Notes: generated by a model not told the origin, from the letters alone. Positions 8,101 to 17,001 are shown, counted from the first letter of the stretch. The stretch: 64,000 nucleotides of DNA from Flavobacterium sp. LMO8 (GCF_009495755.1 NZ_WIBJ01000033.1:1-64000); one strand, 5' to 3'. Numbers and translations are program-made.

Positions 8101-10161
8101 TTATTTTTTTATAAAACTTTCTGAATATTTTTTACCATCTTCTGTTTCAATTAAAAGAATATAAACTCCTTCAGATAAGTCTGAAACTGAAATATTTGAA
8201 TTCGAAAGTTGAACTTTTTTAACTACTTTCCCTAAAGTTGAAACGATAGAAATATTTTTAATAGTTAGTATTTCGATATTTGAAAGCGTAAGAATATCAG
8301 ATGTTGGGTTAGGATATAATTTAATTTTTGAATTACCGTTATCAATTAAGCTTAACGGACTTGAACCTTCAATTACTGTTAAAGCTTGATTAATAGCTGG
8401 GTTGTTAATTATATCTACTACTCCAGATGGCCAAATAATTACAACTTGAGAAATTGTTGTTTCTGTGCCTATTCCAAAATGAGCATTTAAAGTACTCATA
8501 TGTCTAAATCCTTCACCACTTCTAATGTCTCTAATTTGTTTTCCCCAAGCACCATGAATTTCAATTCTTGCGCCAATTCCGTTTCTATTGCTTTGAACAC
8601 CTTGAAGATTAAACTTTATCCAATTGTTTCCATTAGGAACTGCATATCTTATAGTTGTTCCGTTTTGAAAATCTAAAAAGCCATCATCGTTTAAATCTCC
8701 TACAGATGAAACTCCTAATCCTGTGTATGTAACCGGTGCAAAGATATTATTACCTTGATTAAACATAATTTTATTTCCGCCACCAATAACATCTACTTTA
8801 CCATCATTATCAAAGTCATAAGCTAGGTTGTCAATATTTGTTGATACATTTATGTCCCATCCTGAACCTACAGTAATATTAGAGTAAGCTTCTTCAGTTC
8901 CATTAGTAGTGTCTAAATTATTTCTAAAAAAATTATGTGTACCAGAACTTGCTGTGATTATAATATCCATATCGCCATCGTTGTCAAAATCTGCAATAGC
9001 AGATGACCAAGTTTGTATAGGTGTGATGTTAATTCCAGCTAAAGCAGAAATGTCTGTATATAGCCCGTTTCCATCGTTACGATATAACTCACAAGGAGGA
9101 CCTGAACATTTTGATACAAAAACATCAGAATCACCATCGTTATCAAAATCTGTGAATAAAGTAGCGTAATTTCCTGTAGTTGTTGCAATGCTCATTGCAC
9201 CTGGAGTTACTGTTGATTGATAAAAAGTTAAAGCTCCAGTTCCATCATTTAAATAGTAACAACTAGGAGCAATATCATGACAAACAAAAACATCTAAATT
9301 GCCGTCATTGTTTAGGTCGGTAAAATTCGTTCTTTGCGAAAATATGTATTCTCCTGGTGTGTTTGTACCATACGCTGTTCCTGTACTATTTGAAGTTAAG
9401 ATTGTAGCGCCACTTCCATTACCTAGAACAATATCGTTAAAACCATCTTTGTTATAATCTCCAGCAGCTAAACTCCAATTTGGTTGTAAAACGGTTCCAG
9501 ATAATGGATAATCTGTAACTGTATATGTTCCTGGAGTAGAAGTTTGATAGTGTATTCTCATATTGGCAGCACTTATACCAACAATATCATCTTTGTAGTC
9601 TCCATTCATATCAACAACGCAAATATTATAACCACTATCAATTGTAGCAACAGTTTGTGTTGTATATGAAACCGGTGTTGTAGGTATTATAATTGTACTC
9701 TCAGATAATTGAAAACTAAAACCTGTATTGTTTGTTGTGTTTAACCATCTGTTGTCCCATGCAATATAATAGGTTGTTCCAGCCACAACGTTAAAACTAA
9801 CCACAGAAGAATAACCAGAACCAGTATCATCATCACCTGCAAAACAAGTTAAAGTTGCGCAATTACCAGTATAAATATGAACACGAGTGTCTTTTCTTGG
9901 TGTGTTTGCAGCAATATCAGAGGTTATGGTAACTGAATAATTTTGTGATGGAGTATAAGCATACCATTCTCCAGCAGGAATATTTCCTACAGGAATAGCA
10001 CCATTAGCTGCACAAAAAGTGCTAGGTTGTACTCCATTAATAACTCCAACAGTGTAAATTCCAGGACCTGAAATTGGTAAGGCAGTATCACAATTGTCTT
10101 GTGCGTAAATACCTAAGGTAGTTAGTAATGAGAATAAATAATAAAAAGTAGTTTTTTTCAT
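8101..10161 (-). CDS. T9SS-secreted VCBS/FG-GAP protein with ASPIC/UnbV domain
   Basis: 686 aa with a signal peptide ending near IYAQ (20). Residues about 25-155 form a beta-sandwich. From about 170 to 510 there are at least six FG-GAP/VCBS calcium-loop repeats such as DFDNDGDSD, DFDNDGDMD, DFDNDGKVD and DLNNDGNLD. An ASPIC/UnbV domain follows (about 520-610, IRSGEGFRHMSTLNAHFG). The end is a type A type IX secretion sorting domain (IKLYPNPTSDILTLSN ... SFIKK). It should be exported through T9SS and attached to the surface. Function is unknown; beta-propeller repeats suggest binding. The diheme cytochrome gene lies just upstream on the same strand, and the two may be cotranscribed. Confidence 0.9.
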   Translation of the reverse strand: MKKTTFYYLFSLLTTLGIYAQDNCDTALPISGPGIYTVGVINGVQPSTFCAANGAIPVGNIPAGEWYAYTPSQNYSVTITSDIAANTPRKDTRVHIYTGNCATLTCFAGDDDTGSGYSSVVSFNVVAGTTYYIAWDNRWLNTTNNTGFSFQLSESTIIIPTTPVSYTTQTVATIDSGYNICVVDMNGDYKDDIVGISAANMRIHYQTSTPGTYTVTDYPLSGTVLQPNWSLAAGDYNKDGFNDIVLGNGSGATILTSNSTGTAYGTNTPGEYIFSQRTNFTDLNNDGNLDVFVCHDIAPSCYYLNDGTGALTFYQSTVTPGAMSIATTTGNYATLFTDFDNDGDSDVFVSKCSGPPCELYRNDGNGLYTDISALAGINITPIQTWSSAIADFDNDGDMDIIITASSGTHNFFRNNLDTTNGTEEAYSNITVGSGWDINVSTNIDNLAYDFDNDGKVDVIGGGNKIMFNQGNNIFAPVTYTGLGVSSVGDLNDDGFLDFQNGTTIRYAVPNGNNWIKFNLQGVQSNRNGIGARIEIHGAWGKQIRDIRSGEGFRHMSTLNAHFGIGTETTISQVVIIWPSGVVDIINNPAINQALTVIEGSSPLSLIDNGNSKIKLYPNPTSDILTLSNIEILTIKNISIVSTLGKVVKKVQLSNSNISVSDLSEGVYILLIETEDGKKYSESFIKK

Positions 10162-10194
10162 AGTTGAGATGTTTTTGTTAGTAGGTTTGTTTTT

Positions 10195-11322
10195 TTAATT
10201 GCAAGGTGTTGTTAATGAATTAATCCATTCTTCAACAAGGAGTACGCCTTCTTCATGAATAACAGTTCTACCATGTAATGGCATTCTATAGGTTTCGTCT
10301 ACAGTATTAAGTCTATGATACAGCATAGATCTGTAAATATTTCCAGGCGTAACAAGTTTAGAAAGAGCAGGTTCAAAATTTTGCATATCCTGAGTATCTA
10401 CACAAACTCCCATGTTTGTTAAATTGTTATAAGTTTCCGAAAAAGCAAATTTCATTGGTCGGTAATCGCAATGACCGTGTTCTTTGTGGCAATGAGCGCA
10501 ATTAATATCAAAGTAAGAGCGAACTCTTTTTTCTAGTGGTTTTGTACTATCATTGTAATCAACAATAGTGTTTGTTTCTGAAGGTAAACTAAAATCATTA
10601 GTTAAAATTCCAGTGTCAATCCATTTTGTTAACTGATTTTTAGTTTCGTTTCCATAATTAAACAAACTATTAAGGTTTTGAGGTTTTATGCCAATAGGAA
10701 TATTTTTTTGCACATAATTTCCGTTTTCATAGCTTTTAGTTTTATGACAAACAATACATTGAGATTCATTTGGAATGCGATAATCTACAGTTCGGGTTAC
10801 ATCATTTTCATCTTTAAAAGTAATATTTTTTGTGCTTCCATTCAAATCTAAATAAGCTTCAGTTTGCTCATCATTCCAAACATAGTCAGCAAAAATCCAT
10901 CCATCAGATTTACGAATCATAATTCGAGTTTCAATTATTTTTGTGGTATTAGAAGGTTGTACGTTATCGTAATAAAATGTTTTAATTAGTACAGCTCCAA
11001 CAGGAAGATCTAAGATTTGATCATCACCATTGTAAGTTGCCTTCATACCATTTGGTAACCAAATAAATCTTTTTTTATGAGCATAATCCGTAAATAAAGA
11101 AGAAATGGGTTCATAAGGCAAAACATTTAATGAAGGAACTTGATTTTTCATTTCTCCTTCAAAAAAGTGATAATCCGATAAGTTAGGATATGGGACTTGA
11201 GTTAAATCTACAATTACAGGTGAAATTGGTATGTATTCTTCTTCATCGTCTTGATCTGTACAAGAAAAAAACACAAATAATGAAATAGCAAAAAAGGATA
11301 AAATTGCGTATTTTTTTGTCAT
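10195..11322 (-). CDS. Diheme c-type cytochrome lipoprotein, SO2930/HNE_0200-like
   Basis: 375 aa from the ATG at 11322. An in-frame start 33 bases upstream would put 11 charged residues before the signal sequence, so the shorter form is preferred. The N-terminus ends in a lipobox (FVFFSC), so it is a lipoprotein. Two CxxCH heme sites are seen: CIVCH about residue 192 and CAHCH about 275. The second is followed by KEHGHCD. This arrangement fits the SO2930/HNE_0200 family of diheme proteins, often beside beta-helix or secreted proteins. A perfect palindrome, TTTGTTTAAACAAA, lies at 11343-11356 just upstream and may be part of its control region. The electron partner is unknown. Confidence 0.8.
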   Translation of the reverse strand: MTKKYAILSFFAISLFVFFSCTDQDDEEEYIPISPVIVDLTQVPYPNLSDYHFFEGEMKNQVPSLNVLPYEPISSLFTDYAHKKRFIWLPNGMKATYNGDDQILDLPVGAVLIKTFYYDNVQPSNTTKIIETRIMIRKSDGWIFADYVWNDEQTEAYLDLNGSTKNITFKDENDVTRTVDYRIPNESQCIVCHKTKSYENGNYVQKNIPIGIKPQNLNSLFNYGNETKNQLTKWIDTGILTNDFSLPSETNTIVDYNDSTKPLEKRVRSYFDINCAHCHKEHGHCDYRPMKFAFSETYNNLTNMGVCVDTQDMQNFEPALSKLVTPGNIYRSMLYHRLNTVDETYRMPLHGRTVIHEEGVLLVEEWINSLTTPCN

Positions 11323-11400
11323 ATTGATAAAGTTTGTTTGTTTTTGTTTAAACAAATATAACTTTTTTTTTAAAATAACAAATTTTTACAGAGTTAAAAA

Positions 11401-11958
11401 CTAAATATTTAACAGTTTTTCTGAAATTTCAACATTATAATTTTTTAAATTGTTTAAAGCGTCTTTTGAATGATAATCAAATGACATTTCCAATTCTTTG
11501 TATTTCTTTTTGTGTTCAATTCTATTAATAGTATCATAAAAGCGTCGAACTTCCTCTAAGCTTGAAAGTAATAAACGAGGAACTTTGACGCTTTTACCTT
11601 CTTCATTTTTAGCAACCATTGTAAAATAACTCGAATTACAATGTTTGATTATTCCTGTTTGTATATTTTCAGAAACGATTCTTATACCTACAACCATTGA
11701 AGTGTTTCCAACAAAATTAACAGATGCTTTAAGTGTCACTAACTCGCCAATTTCAACCGGATTTAAAAAATCTACTGTATCTACTGAAGCTGTTACACAA
11801 TAACAACCCGAATATTTGGAAGCACTAGCAAACGCAATTTGATCCATTAAACTTAATAAATAACCACCATGAATTTTTCCACTAAAATTTGAATGAGATG
11901 GTAACATTAATTCGGATAATGTTATTTTAGAAGCTTCTACAGTGTTTACAGTATTCAT
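11401..11958 (-). CDS. Acyl-CoA thioesterase, hotdog fold
   Basis: 185 aa, cytoplasmic. It shows the YciA/acyl-CoA hydrolase signature: N-x-x-G-x-x-H-G-G-x-L-L-x-x-M-D (NFSGKIHGGYLLSLMD, about 20-35) followed by the strand TASVDTVDFLNPVEIGE. The catalytic residues expected for the family, the Asn near 20 and the Asp in LMD, are present. It should hydrolyse acyl-CoA to free acid and CoA; chain length cannot be judged. The C-terminal 50 residues are charged and family-variable. The start lies 3 bases after the stop of the next upstream gene, so it belongs to the rmuC transcript. Confidence 0.85.
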   Translation of the reverse strand: MNTVNTVEASKITLSELMLPSHSNFSGKIHGGYLLSLMDQIAFASASKYSGCYCVTASVDTVDFLNPVEIGELVTLKASVNFVGNTSMVVGIRIVSENIQTGIIKHCNSSYFTMVAKNEEGKSVKVPRLLLSSLEEVRRFYDTINRIEHKKKYKELEMSFDYHSKDALNNLKNYNVEISEKLLNI

Positions 11959-11961
11959 AAC

Positions 11962-12330
11962 TTAACGGTTAGAAAAAGGAGAATTTTCAAGGTTTACTTT
12001 GGTGATATAATAACGTGTATCACCCCACCAAAAAAATGTTTTGTATCGTTCCTCGTATTCTAGTTTTACATATTTTCCTTGATATTTCTTGAGATCTTCA
12101 ATAACTTCTGGTTGATTATCCATTACTGAAAACTGAAAAATTTGAGCACCAGAAATTCCTTGACTCAATTCGCCTTCCCAAGTTTTTACGACATATCCTT
12201 TGTGGCTTATTTTTATTAATTCGCCAGATCGTACGCCTTCACTATAAGGTATAAAATAAATAAAAGAGAAATAACCAATTACTACTAATGTAATTGATAA
12301 AATAGAGTAAAGAATTATTTTTCGTATCAT
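11962..12330 (-). CDS. Small membrane-anchored protein of unknown function
   Basis: 122 aa. One N-terminal membrane helix (about 5-27) is followed by a small beta-rich domain with KTWEGELSQG and a conserved FFWWGDTRYYITKV near the end. I do not recognise a functional family. It sits 11 bases after rmuC and 3 bases before the thioesterase gene, all on the minus strand, so the three are probably one operon. Topology suggests a domain facing the periplasm. Confidence 0.75.
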   Translation of the reverse strand: MIRKIILYSILSITLVVIGYFSFIYFIPYSEGVRSGELIKISHKGYVVKTWEGELSQGISGAQIFQFSVMDNQPEVIEDLKKYQGKYVKLEYEERYKTFFWWGDTRYYITKVNLENSPFSNR

Positions 12331-12341
12331 AACTTTTTATT

Positions 12342-13724
12342 TTAATTGTTTTCAGTTTCTAGATTAATTTGTTCTTCATTACCCGCTCTTTTTAATATTG
12401 ATTCTGGTAGCGATTTTTTGGCTTTTGCTCCCATTTTCTTTAATTTTTCAACGCTGGTAATAAGGTTTCCTTTCCCTTCTGTAAGTTTGTTCATAGCGTT
12501 TCCATATTCAACTTTAGCTTCATCCATTTTTTTACCAATTTTTATCAAATCGGAAACAAAACCTTCAAATTTATCATATAATGCACCTGCCTGACGCGCA
12601 ATTTCAATTGCATTTTCTTGTTGCTTTTGATTCGTCCACATGCTATCAATTGTACGTAAAGTAGCCAAAAGGGTAGAAGGTGTAACAATTACAATATTTT
12701 TCTCGAAAGCTTTATTATATAAACTTGTGTCTTCATTCAAAGCCACAGCAAAAGCAGATTCAATTGGTATGAACAACAATACAAAATCCGGACTTTCCAT
12801 GTGGTACAAATCGTGGTAATTTTTGCTACCCAATTGCTCCACATGACGATTAATCGAAACTATATGTTCTTTTAAATACTGATTTTTTACTTCCGAATCT
12901 TCTTCGTTGATGTAACGTTCGTAAGCGGTTAAGGTTACTTTCGAATCGATAATCATTTTTTTGCCATCCGGAAGATTGATGATAACATCCGGAAAAACAC
13001 GATTGCCATCTTCCGTAACATGACTTTGTTGCACAAAATATTCTCTGTCTTTCTCTAATCCTGATTTTTCTAACACGCGTTCTAAAACCAATTCGCCCCA
13101 ATTTCCTTGCATTTTGCTATCACCTTTTAAGGCTTTGGTTAAATTGATGGTTTCCTTGCTCATTTGTTCGTTCATTTCGCGAAGGCCCAAAATTTGTTGG
13201 CGTAAAGCTGCGTGATAATCGATACTTTCTTTATGTGTGTCTTCGACTTTCTTTTCAAAAAGTTGGATTTTATCTTGTAAAGGCGATAAAATGGTTTTCA
13301 AATTCTCCTTGTTCTGCTCGGTGAATTTAATCGTCTTTTCTTCCAGAATTTTATTGGCTAAATTTTCAAATTCTTTAGTAAATTTTTCTTGAAGTTGCTC
13401 TACTTCTTGCTTTTGTTCTTTATTGCGTTCCCAAAGATTTTCAAAATCATTCTCTTTTTTAGCCAAATGAATAGCTAAACTTTCCTTTTCTTTTTGAAGA
13501 TTTTCTTTTTCGGAAGAAAGTTGGACAAATGATTTTTCAAACTGATTTCGCTCGGTTTGAAATTGAATTTTTAATTGTTCAATTTGACCTAAAAGTCCGT
13601 TAATACGTTCTTCTAAACCTGATTTTTCGGATTGTGATTTGGCAGAAAATAATATTTTCCCAATGAAAATTCCAATTCCTGATGCGATAATAAATGCGGC
13701 AAGTACTAACAGTGTTTGTGACAT
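12342..13724 (-). CDS. rmuC: DNA recombination protein RmuC
   Basis: 460 aa. An N-terminal membrane helix (about 4-24) is followed by a long coiled coil (about 30-200) and the RmuC domain (about 200-400) with conserved stretches GNWGELVLERVLEKSGL, the nuclease-like IIDSKVTLTAYERYI, and a DFVLLFIPIESAF strand. The length and order match the RmuC family. E. coli RmuC limits recombination at inverted repeats and is thought to be a nuclease. First gene of a three-gene minus-strand unit. Confidence 0.93.
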   Translation of the reverse strand: MSQTLLVLAAFIIASGIGIFIGKILFSAKSQSEKSGLEERINGLLGQIEQLKIQFQTERNQFEKSFVQLSSEKENLQKEKESLAIHLAKKENDFENLWERNKEQKQEVEQLQEKFTKEFENLANKILEEKTIKFTEQNKENLKTILSPLQDKIQLFEKKVEDTHKESIDYHAALRQQILGLREMNEQMSKETINLTKALKGDSKMQGNWGELVLERVLEKSGLEKDREYFVQQSHVTEDGNRVFPDVIINLPDGKKMIIDSKVTLTAYERYINEEDSEVKNQYLKEHIVSINRHVEQLGSKNYHDLYHMESPDFVLLFIPIESAFAVALNEDTSLYNKAFEKNIVIVTPSTLLATLRTIDSMWTNQKQQENAIEIARQAGALYDKFEGFVSDLIKIGKKMDEAKVEYGNAMNKLTEGKGNLITSVEKLKKMGAKAKKSLPESILKRAGNEEQINLETENN

Positions 13725-13885
13725 GGTTGCTTATTTTTTTAAAATGTAAATGTACTAAAAATATAAATTTGAGGACATATTTGATTGTAAAAGTCTTTGA
13801 TATTTTGTAAAAATGCTAATTAACGGTAATATGAATCATTCATCTAATTTTTATATTAAATATTTGTTAAATGCTTTTTAATCAG

Positions 13886-13915
13886 TTGTTTATATAAAAG
13901 TGTTTTTTATCTTTA
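13886..13915 (+). promoter_or_regulatory. Promoter of the candidate small RNA
   Basis: TTG at 13886-13888, a 19-base spacer, then TATCTTTA at 13908-13915, seven of eight bases of the Bacteroidota -7 box TAnnTTTG at the consensus distance. It points right, toward a gene-free stretch that ends in a strong terminator. Predicted start is near 13921. Confidence 0.6.
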
Positions 13916-13920
13916 CCATG

Positions 13921-14068
13921 TGATTTTGATTCGTTATTGAATATTTCGTTAGTTAAATATCTAATATGAGATTCGTTTGTTTATTCTTTTGGGTTATAGT
14001 AAATTAGAAAAACATAATAAATCAAAATCGACACAGGGAGGTCTTAATCAAGGCCTCCTTATTTTTTG
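13921..14068 (+). ncRNA. Candidate small RNA with paired ends
   Basis: About 150 bases between a good promoter and a strong terminator, with no gene above it on this strand. The 5' end GATTTTGATT (13922-13931) is exactly complementary to AATCAAAATC (14020-14029) just before the terminator, so the ends would close into a stem around an AT-rich interior. A 13-codon reading frame (13966-14007, MRFVCLFFWVIVN) lies inside but has no clear ribosome site. It matches no RNA family I recognise. A leader or attenuator of the downstream pseudouridine synthase is possible, but that gene has its own promoter-like box after the terminator. Confidence 0.5.
14036..14068 (+). terminator. Strong rho-independent terminator
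   Basis: GGAGGTCTT (14037-14045) pairs with AAGGCCTCC (14050-14058), including one G-T pair, around the tetraloop AATC. It is followed by TTATTTTTTG on the plus strand. Confidence 0.85.
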
Positions 14069-14091
14069 TTTCACTCCAACAGTTTTTACTA

Positions 14092-14099
14092 TCTTCGCC
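14092..14099 (+). promoter_or_regulatory. -7 box of the pseudouridine synthase gene
   Basis: TATCTTCG matches TAnnTTTG in seven of eight bases and lies 22 bases before the start codon. A TTG at about 14068-14070 sits 21 bases upstream. The mRNA would have a very short leader. Confidence 0.5.
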
Positions 14100-14121
14100 A
14101 CACTTAAAACGGATTATCTAA

Positions 14122-14688
14122 ATGCATCATCACTTTCTTATTCATAAGCCTTACGGATATTTATCTCAGTTTATTTACCAATTAAAACGCAAAAAAAAGT
14201 TGTTGGGCGAATTATACGATTTTCCCGAAAACACTATGGCGATTGGACGTTTAGACGAAGATTCTGAAGGTTTACTTTTGTTGACGACAGATGGCATGAT
14301 GAGCGAAATTGTCCGAAGCAAAAAAGTAGAAAAAGAATATTACGCTCAAGTAGATGGATTAATTACTGAAGAAGCCGTCGAACAATTGAGAAACGGAGTT
14401 GAAATCGGTTTACATGGTAAAAAATACAAAACCAAAAAGTGCAAAGCTTTTAAATTAGAATCTGTTCCCAATTTAGGCGAACGCGGTAAAAAGATTAGAG
14501 ATGAGCGTCACGGTCCAACTTCTTGGGTTTCGATAACTTTAACTGAAGGTAAATTTCGTCAAGTGCGAAAAATGACATCAGCGGTTGGTTTTCCTACGTT
14601 GCGATTAGTTCGTGTGCGAGTAGGAAACATACATTTGAATGATTTAAAAGCAGGTGAAGTTTTAGAAGTCAGTGGTTTTGATGTATAA
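14122..14688 (+). CDS. rluE: 23S rRNA pseudouridine synthase, RluE type
   Basis: 188 aa, single catalytic domain without an S4 domain. The catalytic motif GRLDEDSEGLLLLT (about 42-55) carries the nucleophilic Asp. The opening HKPYGYLSQF and the late KFRQVRKMTSAVGFPTLRLVRVRVG match the RsuA/RluE/RluF family. The short length without S4 fits RluE, which modifies U2457 of 23S rRNA in E. coli; the position here is inferred. Single gene with its own promoter box and a terminator. Confidence 0.85.
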   Translation: MHHHFLIHKPYGYLSQFIYQLKRKKKLLGELYDFPENTMAIGRLDEDSEGLLLLTTDGMMSEIVRSKKVEKEYYAQVDGLITEEAVEQLRNGVEIGLHGKKYKTKKCKAFKLESVPNLGERGKKIRDERHGPTSWVSITLTEGKFRQVRKMTSAVGFPTLRLVRVRVGNIHLNDLKAGEVLEVSGFDV

Positions 14689-14689
14689 A

Positions 14690-14722
14690 AAAACAGCTAT
14701 TTCAGGTGAAATAACTGTTTCT
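14690..14722. terminator. Bidirectional terminator
   Basis: AACAG(C)TATTTC at 14692-14702 pairs with GAAATA(A)CTGTT at 14708-14719, with T runs on the right and A runs on the left. It separates the convergent pseudouridine synthase and dienelactone hydrolase genes. Confidence 0.75.
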
Positions 14723-14743
14723 CTTATTGAATTAATATAACGA

Positions 14744-15505
14744 TTATTTGAAAATCTCCATAAAAAATGTTTTCATCGCTTCCCAACTTCTTTTATCCGC
14801 TAATTCGTTGTAAGCAGCGCCTTTACTGTTATTGCTTCCAGCATCTTTGTGAGTAAATGCATGAACCGAATTTGCATAATAAATCATTTGCCAATCGGCT
14901 TTTGTCTCGCGCATTTCGTTTTGGAAAGCTTCCACCTCTTTTGCAGGAACATAAGGATCATCCGCTCCATGTAATACTAAAACTTTTGCTTTAATTTCAT
15001 TAGTTGGACTATTCGCAGCTTTTCCTAAACCGCCATGAAAAGAAACTACTCCTTTTACGTTTAAGTTACCACGAGCCGTTTCGATAGCACCAGTTCCACC
15101 AAAACAATATCCAATTACTGCGATTTGATTTTTATCAGCACCGGCTTTTACTAATTGGTCAATCGCCAATTGAATTCTTTTTTGATATTCAGCAGGATTA
15201 TTTTTGTAGAAACCTGCATTTTTACCTGCTTCACTTGTGTTTTTTGGATTGTTTCCAACTCCGTAAATATCCGCTACAAAAGCATGATAGCCTAATTTAG
15301 ATAAATTTTCAGCTGATTCTTTTGCGTGAGTATCAACACCCATCCAAGCTGGAAGAACTATAACACCTGCTTTCTTAGGATTAGCTTTTTTTGCTTTAGC
15401 AAAAAAGCCTTCTAATTTTTGATTACCATCTGCGTAATCTATTTTTACTAATTGCCCAAAACTATTCAATGTTGCTAAGAGTAAGGTAATGTAAATGTGC
15501 TTCAT
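14744..15505 (-). CDS. Secreted dienelactone hydrolase family protein
   Basis: 253 aa from the ATG at 15505; a longer frame starting at 15541 would bury the signal peptide, so it is rejected. Signal peptide residues 1-17 (cleavage near NSFGQ). Alpha/beta hydrolase fold with nucleophile Cys in GYCFGG, acid Asp in HGADDPYVP and His in VHAFTH, the Cys-Asp-His triad of dienelactone hydrolases. Export suggests a periplasmic esterase rather than a ring-cleavage enzyme. The substrate is unknown. Confidence 0.87.
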   Translation of the reverse strand: MKHIYITLLLATLNSFGQLVKIDYADGNQKLEGFFAKAKKANPKKAGVIVLPAWMGVDTHAKESAENLSKLGYHAFVADIYGVGNNPKNTSEAGKNAGFYKNNPAEYQKRIQLAIDQLVKAGADKNQIAVIGYCFGGTGAIETARGNLNVKGVVSFHGGLGKAANSPTNEIKAKVLVLHGADDPYVPAKEVEAFQNEMRETKADWQMIYYANSVHAFTHKDAGSNNSKGAAYNELADKRSWEAMKTFFMEIFK

Positions 15506-15574
15506 AATTTTTTTTAGTAAAATTATGAAAATTGAAGACACTTAGCGTTAAACAAAAGGTAAAATTGGGATAAA

Positions 15575-16360
15575 TTATTTGATTTTGAACTTACCAATAG
15601 AAGCATCAAAAATCAGGTGTTCGGTATCAAATAATGTATTAAAAATCCCAGTTTGAATCAAATTACAAGGTTGGTCTTGTACGATTTGAGTTGGTGTGAA
15701 CACTATCATTTCGTCTGTCATTTGAATCGCTAAATCAATGTCATGCGTAGAGTAGAGGATGGTTTTGCCAGTTTCGTGCGTAAGTTTTTGCAATAATTTC
15801 AACAAAGTCGCTTTGTGAACCAAATCTAAATGTGTCGTAGGTTCATCTAAAATTATAATAGAAGTATCTTGCGCCAAAGCGCGTGCAATCAAAGCAATTT
15901 GTAACTGACCATCACTAATTTCATCGTGTTTTTTGTGAACCAAATGTTGGATTTCAGTAAGTGAAATAGCTTCTTCAATTTTGATTGTATCTTCTTCGGA
16001 TAAAGTTCCTAACCAATTAGTATATGGCTGCCTTCCTAAAGCGATGATTTCGTAAACAGTTAAATTACTTGGTGGCAATTTTTCAGTTAAAACGATGCTT
16101 AATTCTTGCGCTAAATCAAGTGGTTTGTAGCTTTGAAGTGACTTATGGAGTAAAGAAACTTCACCTTGTAAAGGAGGAATGATTCCTGTTAATGTTTTTA
16201 GTAATGTTGATTTCCCAATTCCGTTTTCACCAATTAAAGCGATTAATTTGCCTTTTTCTAAATCAAGATTGATATTTTGAGCAATAGTAATCGTTTCCGA
16301 TTTTGACTTGTAGCCAATCGAAAGGTTTTGGGTTTGTATGGTGAAATTTTGTTTAGTCAT
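15575..16360 (-). CDS. btuD: Vitamin B12/iron-type ABC transporter ATPase
   Basis: 261 aa from the ATG at 16360 (the longer frame starts with TTG). Walker A is GENGIGKST, Walker B IIILDEPTTHLD, and the signature is ISDGQLQ in place of LSGGQ; SDGQ variants occur in FecE/BtuD proteins. H-loop His in STHD. It should energise uptake with the permease at 17002-18027 and the binding protein at 18158-19288. The riboswitch-controlled receptor nearby points to cobalamin over siderophore. A GxxExxY gene separates it from its permease gene. Confidence 0.85.
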   Translation of the reverse strand: MTKQNFTIQTQNLSIGYKSKSETITIAQNINLDLEKGKLIALIGENGIGKSTLLKTLTGIIPPLQGEVSLLHKSLQSYKPLDLAQELSIVLTEKLPPSNLTVYEIIALGRQPYTNWLGTLSEEDTIKIEEAISLTEIQHLVHKKHDEISDGQLQIALIARALAQDTSIIILDEPTTHLDLVHKATLLKLLQKLTHETGKTILYSTHDIDLAIQMTDEMIVFTPTQIVQDQPCNLIQTGIFNTLFDTEHLIFDASIGKFKIK

Positions 16361-16386
16361 TATGAAATACAAAAATAGGTTTTACC

Positions 16387-16973
16387 ACATAGAAACATAG
16401 TTTTTTAAGAGGTTTGTCTAGAAACTAAAGTTTAATTTAGTTTTTTATTCTTTTTCTAACTTTTTGAAATACTCGTTTACAAATGTTTTTTGACCTTCTC
16501 TAAAAATATTGAAACAATTAAAATTAATAATAATTCCTTTCGGAACCTTTAATAAATTCATGTAATTTAAAACTTGAGCATCATGAATTGGTTTTATTTC
16601 AGAAACTGATTTCAATTCAACTACTAAACAATTTTCTACAAATAAATCACAACGAAATTCAATATCAAGTTCTTTTCCTTTATAAACAACAGGAATTTTA
16701 AATTCGGATATAAAATTTATGTTTCTATTGGTTAATTCCTCTATTATACACTGTTGGTAAACACTTTCCAATAATCCACTTCCCATGTTTTTATGCACTT
16801 CAATTGCAGCTCCAATAACATTAAATGTCAGTTCGTCTAAATGTTTTTGTGTCATATTTATTTTAGGTATTTATCACATAGAAACATAGATTAATATTAT
16901 TTCATTTACTCTATCTGTAAAAACAAGTTTTCTATATTATTCTCAACATAAAATAAACCTATGTTTCTATGTG
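16387..16973. repeat. Repeats framing the GxxExxY gene
   Basis: The 15-mer CACATAGAAACATAG occurs at 16387-16401 and again in direct orientation at 16875-16889. It recurs inverted at 16959-16973. Including two more bases, the outer copies (16385-16401 and 16959-16975) form a perfect 17-base inverted pair. The GxxExxY gene lies inside. Confidence 0.8.
16445..16855 (-). CDS. GxxExxY protein
   Basis: 136 aa, cytoplasmic, with the signature GAAIEVHKNMGSGLLESVYQ (G-x-x-E-x-x-Y about residues 26-33). This is followed by the nuclease-like pattern FRCDLFVENCLVVELKSV (D ... E-x-K), typical of PD-(D/E)xK folds. Function is unknown; the family turns up in Bacteroidota intergenic regions and as an rRNA intervening-sequence type gene. 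Here it sits between btuD and btuC, framed by direct and inverted 15-17-base repeats, and looks like an inserted unit. Confidence 0.87.
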   Translation of the reverse strand: MTQKHLDELTFNVIGAAIEVHKNMGSGLLESVYQQCIIEELTNRNINFISEFKIPVVYKGKELDIEFRCDLFVENCLVVELKSVSEIKPIHDAQVLNYMNLLKVPKGIIINFNCFNIFREGQKTFVNEYFKKLEKE

Positions 16974-17001
16974 GTTATATCTCAATTTTTATAACGTTAA
17001 T

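Noticed and set aside
11343..11356. Palindrome TTTGTTTAAACAAA as a further operator of the MerR regulator
   Set aside because: The half site resembles the crtI dyad, but the arms touch without spacer and the words are common in such AT-rich DNA; not enough to link it.
13966..14007. 13-residue leader peptide controlling the pseudouridine synthase by attenuation
   Set aside because: No run of regulatory codons, no alternative hairpin clearly competing with the terminator, and the downstream gene has its own -7 box.
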